From positions 1-64,000 of the forward strand of contig JAUWYY010000002.1 of the NCBI GenBank assembly GCA_030615605.1: a stretch of 64,000 nucleotides of DNA, in the 5' to 3' direction. Both the position numbers and the translations under genes were made by a program. Below, piece by piece: positions 61,555-64,000 of this stretch (its first letter is position 1; every line of letters starts with the position of its first letter). A model generated the notes under the pieces. The model saw only the letters and a program-made list of their open reading frames with translations. It was not told the origin of the DNA and did no database searches. This DNA comes from a bacterium. GTDB lineage: Bacteria; Armatimonadota; Zipacnadia; Zipacnadales; Zipacnadaceae.

Positions 61555-62391
61555 TTAGTGCTTGGTAATTACCAGGCCCACAACGGGCCGGTCCAGACCG
61601 GAATAGCCGAAGTAGCCCAGCGCAATCCATCTCTGCCTCTCACTGTATTCCTCGGCGCTTCCCCCCAGTGCGCTCAGGGCCAGCCCTGCATTCACCTGCA
61701 TCCCGTCATATTCAGTCACCAGCGTCAAGCCACCAGTTACCGGTACCGATAGTCCCCCGAAGACACTGCTGCCAAAGCGCCCATCGCCCCAGCCAACGGT
61801 CAAATAGCTATCACCAAATAGATTAAGAGGTCGAGTGGCCACACCGTAAATTGAGCGCGCCCCGTAGGGATCGCCGGCGTAGTCGTCGCGCTGGTTGAGG
61901 ATGTCCTGAACACCAACGGCCACGGCCCAACCCCGTTGGCCGCCATCAGCCAGTTGGTACTGGAAGTTGTAGGCCTCGGCGATGTCGCTGCCGGTCATCA
62001 TCCAGGATCCATACATTCCATGGCCGGGCCTTCCCGCACCCAGCCCAATAAATGCTGTGCCGTTGACATCATCTCCACTAAAGCCGATTTCCACGCTGCC
62101 GGTGTTGCTGCCGCTGTTGTAGCCCAGCACCCAGTTATCGGCGCTCGGAGTGTAAGCGACCGGGACATTCTGCTGCAGCGCACCGTCGAAACCAACCTGG
62201 CCGGCGGGGCTGACTCCAAACATATTACCCGGCAGGGTCGAGGAGTGACGGAACTGATAGAACTCGTTCCAGTCGGTGTCGGCCCGCACGGGGCCGGCCA
62301 GCACCAACATAAGCAGCATAACTGCTACAAGCAAGTAGCACTGTACCTGTTCTCTATCACTGGCACATCGTATTGGTGATAATCTTCTCAT
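61555..62391 (-). CDS. YjbH-like outer-membrane beta-barrel protein
   Basis: 278 residues from ATG 62391 (GGGAG upstream). Signal peptide with LLVAVMLLMLVLAGPVRADT. The mature part has repeated amphipathic strands: VEIGFSGDDVNGTAFIGLGA, YLTVGWGDGRFGSSVFGGLS and LTLVTEYDGMQVNAGLALS, the last close to the YjbH 'ev dg....gl' strand. Same general type as the protein at 24523. Lies 45 bases upstream of the oxidoreductase gene on the same strand. Confidence 0.7.
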   Translation of the reverse strand: MRRLSPIRCASDREQVQCYLLVAVMLLMLVLAGPVRADTDWNEFYQFRHSSTLPGNMFGVSPAGQVGFDGALQQNVPVAYTPSADNWVLGYNSGSNTGSVEIGFSGDDVNGTAFIGLGAGRPGHGMYGSWMMTGSDIAEAYNFQYQLADGGQRGWAVAVGVQDILNQRDDYAGDPYGARSIYGVATRPLNLFGDSYLTVGWGDGRFGSSVFGGLSVPVTGGLTLVTEYDGMQVNAGLALSALGGSAEEYSERQRWIALGYFGYSGLDRPVVGLVITKH

Positions 62392-62485
62392 TGCGGGATC
62401 TCCCTTGTGCCACTGCCATTCATTCACAGGTAACATTGGTGAAGCTGTATCCGACAATCGCTTTCAGTCGGCAATACACCTCGCC

Positions 62486-63121
62486 TCACTGGGACAACGT
62501 TTCCTCCAACTGCGCCAGTCGCTGCTCCAGACGGGCCTGGCGCAGGGCATTAGTCAAATCGCCACGGGTACGCTCAATCATCCCGCGCAGCGCATCCGCC
62601 CGCCCGCGCAGGCCATAGGTGATGGCGTTAGGATAATCGAAGCCCAGAATGCTATGATATATCTCGTTCATAGCTTCCAGATATTCCTCGGCCTGCTCCG
62701 GGTGGTCTTCGCGGATCAGGTCAAGGACGTGGCGGCGGAACTCTCCGCCTACTTCGGCCAGGCCATTAAGCCACGGCGCATAATCAATTTCCAGCTCCTC
62801 GGGAGTGGGCAAGGGCTGTCCGCTTATCACTGCGCAGGTAATCGCTGCCTCAGCGTATTCCTTCTCAGCATCGCCCACAAATCCGCCATAGCGCAGGGCG
62901 GGCTGGTCGCTGAACGCGTCCAACATTTCAGCAGTGGCCTGGCGGGTCTCCTCCAGGAGCCGCTCGGCCTGCTCGGACTGGTTTCTGTGGATGCTCTTGA
63001 TGCAACTGGAAGCCAGCCGCACTACCTCTCGGGACAGGTTATAGGCTTTCTCACGAGCCTTATCCTGCTCGCCGAAATGGACGCGGATTCGATCGCAGAT
63101 CTCAGTTAAGCCGTTTAGAAT
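62486..63121 (-). CDS. Translin-family protein, probable ATT start
   Basis: 211 residues, all helical, matching archaeal/bacterial translin: GEQDKAREKAYNLSREVVRL, SCIKSIHRNQSEQAERLLEE, EYAEAAITCAVISGQPLPTP, WLNGLAEVGGEFRRHVLDLI and the signature GMIERTRGDLTNALR. Conserved residues begin well upstream of the first standard start (GTG 63022). The only start giving the full N-terminus is ATT at 63121, which has GAGGTGA 6 bases ahead and follows an in-frame stop at 63128-63130. Translins form octamers that bind single-stranded RNA/DNA. Starts 11 bases after the oxidoreductase gamma stop. Confidence 0.8.
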   Translation of the reverse strand: MLNGLTEICDRIRVHFGEQDKAREKAYNLSREVVRLASSCIKSIHRNQSEQAERLLEETRQATAEMLDAFSDQPALRYGGFVGDAEKEYAEAAITCAVISGQPLPTPEELEIDYAPWLNGLAEVGGEFRRHVLDLIREDHPEQAEEYLEAMNEIYHSILGFDYPNAITYGLRGRADALRGMIERTRGDLTNALRQARLEQRLAQLEETLSQ

Positions 63122-63132
63122 GATATCTCACC

Positions 63133-63681
63133 TCACTGAAGTTGCTCTTCAGCCAGTTGTGCCCCGCGCTGCAGAGCGGCAACATTTGTGGGAATGTAGT
63201 CATGATGGCGCTCGGGAAGCACTCGATGGAGCGCCTGCTCAACAGCCTGAAGCTCCACCACCCCACTAGCCTGCACATACGCGCCCAGTAGCACCATATT
63301 CGTGGCCTGCTCACTGCCCAACTGCGCGGCGATATCAGTGGCGGGGATGGTCACCAGCTCAATATCATCTCGATTGACCTCACCACTAGCAAGCGATGTA
63401 TTTATGATCGCCAGGCCGCCAGAGTGTATTCTGTCCAAGTAATTGTCGACGGCAATCCCGTCCATCAGAATCATCTTCTGCGGGCGCCCCACCACCGGGC
63501 TGCCCACCTCACCGTCGGCAATAACCAGGGTACAGGTCACCCACCCACCGCGCACCTCCGGGCTGTACAGGGGAAACCAGGACAGCTCCAGGCCCGCTTC
63601 CAACGCAGCCTGCGCCAGAATCTGACCCGCTAACAACACTCCCTGCCCACCCATCCCTGCCATAAAGACTTCTTGCCGCAT
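63133..63681 (-). CDS. 2-oxoacid:acceptor oxidoreductase, gamma subunit
   Basis: 182 residues. FMAGMGGQGVLLAGQILAQA is the family's N-terminal signature, followed by SWFPLYSPEVRGGWVTCTLV and ATNMVLLGAYVQASG. This is the pyruvate/ketoisovalerate-type gamma domain of ferredoxin-dependent 2-oxoacid dehydrogenases (Kor/Vor group). The short motif FPLYSPEVRGG is typical of KorC-like subunits. Follows the beta-subunit gene by 75 bases. Confidence 0.92.
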   Translation of the reverse strand: MRQEVFMAGMGGQGVLLAGQILAQAALEAGLELSWFPLYSPEVRGGWVTCTLVIADGEVGSPVVGRPQKMILMDGIAVDNYLDRIHSGGLAIINTSLASGEVNRDDIELVTIPATDIAAQLGSEQATNMVLLGAYVQASGVVELQAVEQALHRVLPERHHDYIPTNVAALQRGAQLAEEQLQ

Positions 63682-63756
63682 CAAGACCGCCTTCTCAACT
63701 CTTCAATCACATTCCTGCATAGTACTCACGGGAACAACTTGCCGGCAGTCGGCCAC

Positions 63757-64000
63757 CTATCGGCCATCCTCCAGTTTGTCCACAAAGACTTTCAAAGGAT
63801 ACTGCTCGAGCATGACATCTTCAATCCATTGCAGAGCTTCCAGCGGCTCCATATACCACCAGGTCGGACAACTGCTGACCAGCTCCACCAGCGAGAAGCC
63901 CAGCCCGGCTGCCTGGACCTGAAAGGCCTTCTTCAGGACCCTTTTGGCCTGGCGGATGCGCTTGGGGCTGGTCAGCGTCTCCCGGGCCAGATAGGCCACA
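63757..64000 (-). CDS. 2-oxoacid:ferredoxin oxidoreductase, beta (TPP) subunit, C-terminal part
   Basis: The last 80 residues only; the 5' end lies beyond the window. AYLARETLTSPKRIRQAKRV, KAFQVQAAGLGFSLVELVSS and CPTWWYMEPLEALQWIEDVM correspond to the C-terminal region of TPP-binding beta subunits (VorB/KorB: '..CPt.W...p.eal.wvee.m'). With the gamma subunit it indicates a ferredoxin-dependent ketoacid oxidoreductase, usual for anaerobic or micro-oxic metabolism. Confidence 0.85.
   Translation of the reverse strand, partial: VAYLARETLTSPKRIRQAKRVLKKAFQVQAAGLGFSLVELVSSCPTWWYMEPLEALQWIEDVMLEQYPLKVFVDKLEDGR

Overview
The window is chromosomal DNA from a GC-rich, diderm, non-proteobacterial bacterium. 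The order cinA-thpR-recA-recX-rny-ymdB-spoVS resembles Firmicutes and relatives. The lipoprotein N-acyltransferase, predicted outer-membrane beta-barrels, an exosortase with its EpsI partner, and lipoproteins indicate an outer membrane. A diderm Terrabacteria lineage such as Armatimonadota would fit, but this is inference. TTG and GTG starts are common. Several promoters match TTGACA-17-TATAAT exactly or nearly. I saw no rRNA, tRNA, CRISPR array, phage or complete IS element.

Left part (1-11.7 kb): a partial APC permease, a serpin lipoprotein, dprA, dut, then a DNA-repair and RNA-decay operon read from a consensus promoter at 4709 (cinA, thpR, recA, recX, rny, ymdB, spoVS). 11.8-22.6 kb is envelope biogenesis: two GT39-like glycosyltransferases around a zinc-ribbon membrane protein, exosortase and EpsI, then lnt, an aminotransferase remnant, secF and secD. 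23-29.6 kb holds a tandem Usp protein, envelope proteins, an ECF sigma and zinc-finger anti-sigma pair, and a 200-bp duplicate of the anti-sigma 3' end. 29.7-34.5 kb is a tightly overlapping minus-strand operon (tatC, MrfA-like helicase, PHP phosphoesterase, STAS protein) with a divergent Roadblock gene.

34.5-41.6 kb: rfbB, purN, a tandem pair of secreted paralogues with duplicated promoters, then an ArsR repressor with a palindromic operator followed by a 40-residue protein with ten cysteines. Downstream are a two-repeat Cys-rich protein, a UPF0280 protein and a thioredoxin lipoprotein. 42-52.6 kb: membrane and sugar-metabolism genes (two Gfo/Idh oxidoreductases, sugar isomerase, ribokinase), RNase HI, a cold-shock protein, HPF, a ClC channel, and a decayed stretch with a nitrilase pseudogene. 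52.7-64 kb: a double-length UvrA with a C-terminal extension, coupled to a possible CBM9-like gene; then minus-strand genes for an oxidoreductase with two nucleotide-binding-like segments, a beta-barrel, a translin-family protein that seems to start at ATT, and the gamma and partial beta subunits of a 2-oxoacid oxidoreductase.

The most interesting items are the ArsR/Cys-rich-peptide operon, a two-copy structured intergenic repeat (35.6 and 59.6 kb), and three traces of recent local rearrangement (25.3, 28-29.6 and 36.3-37.8 kb).
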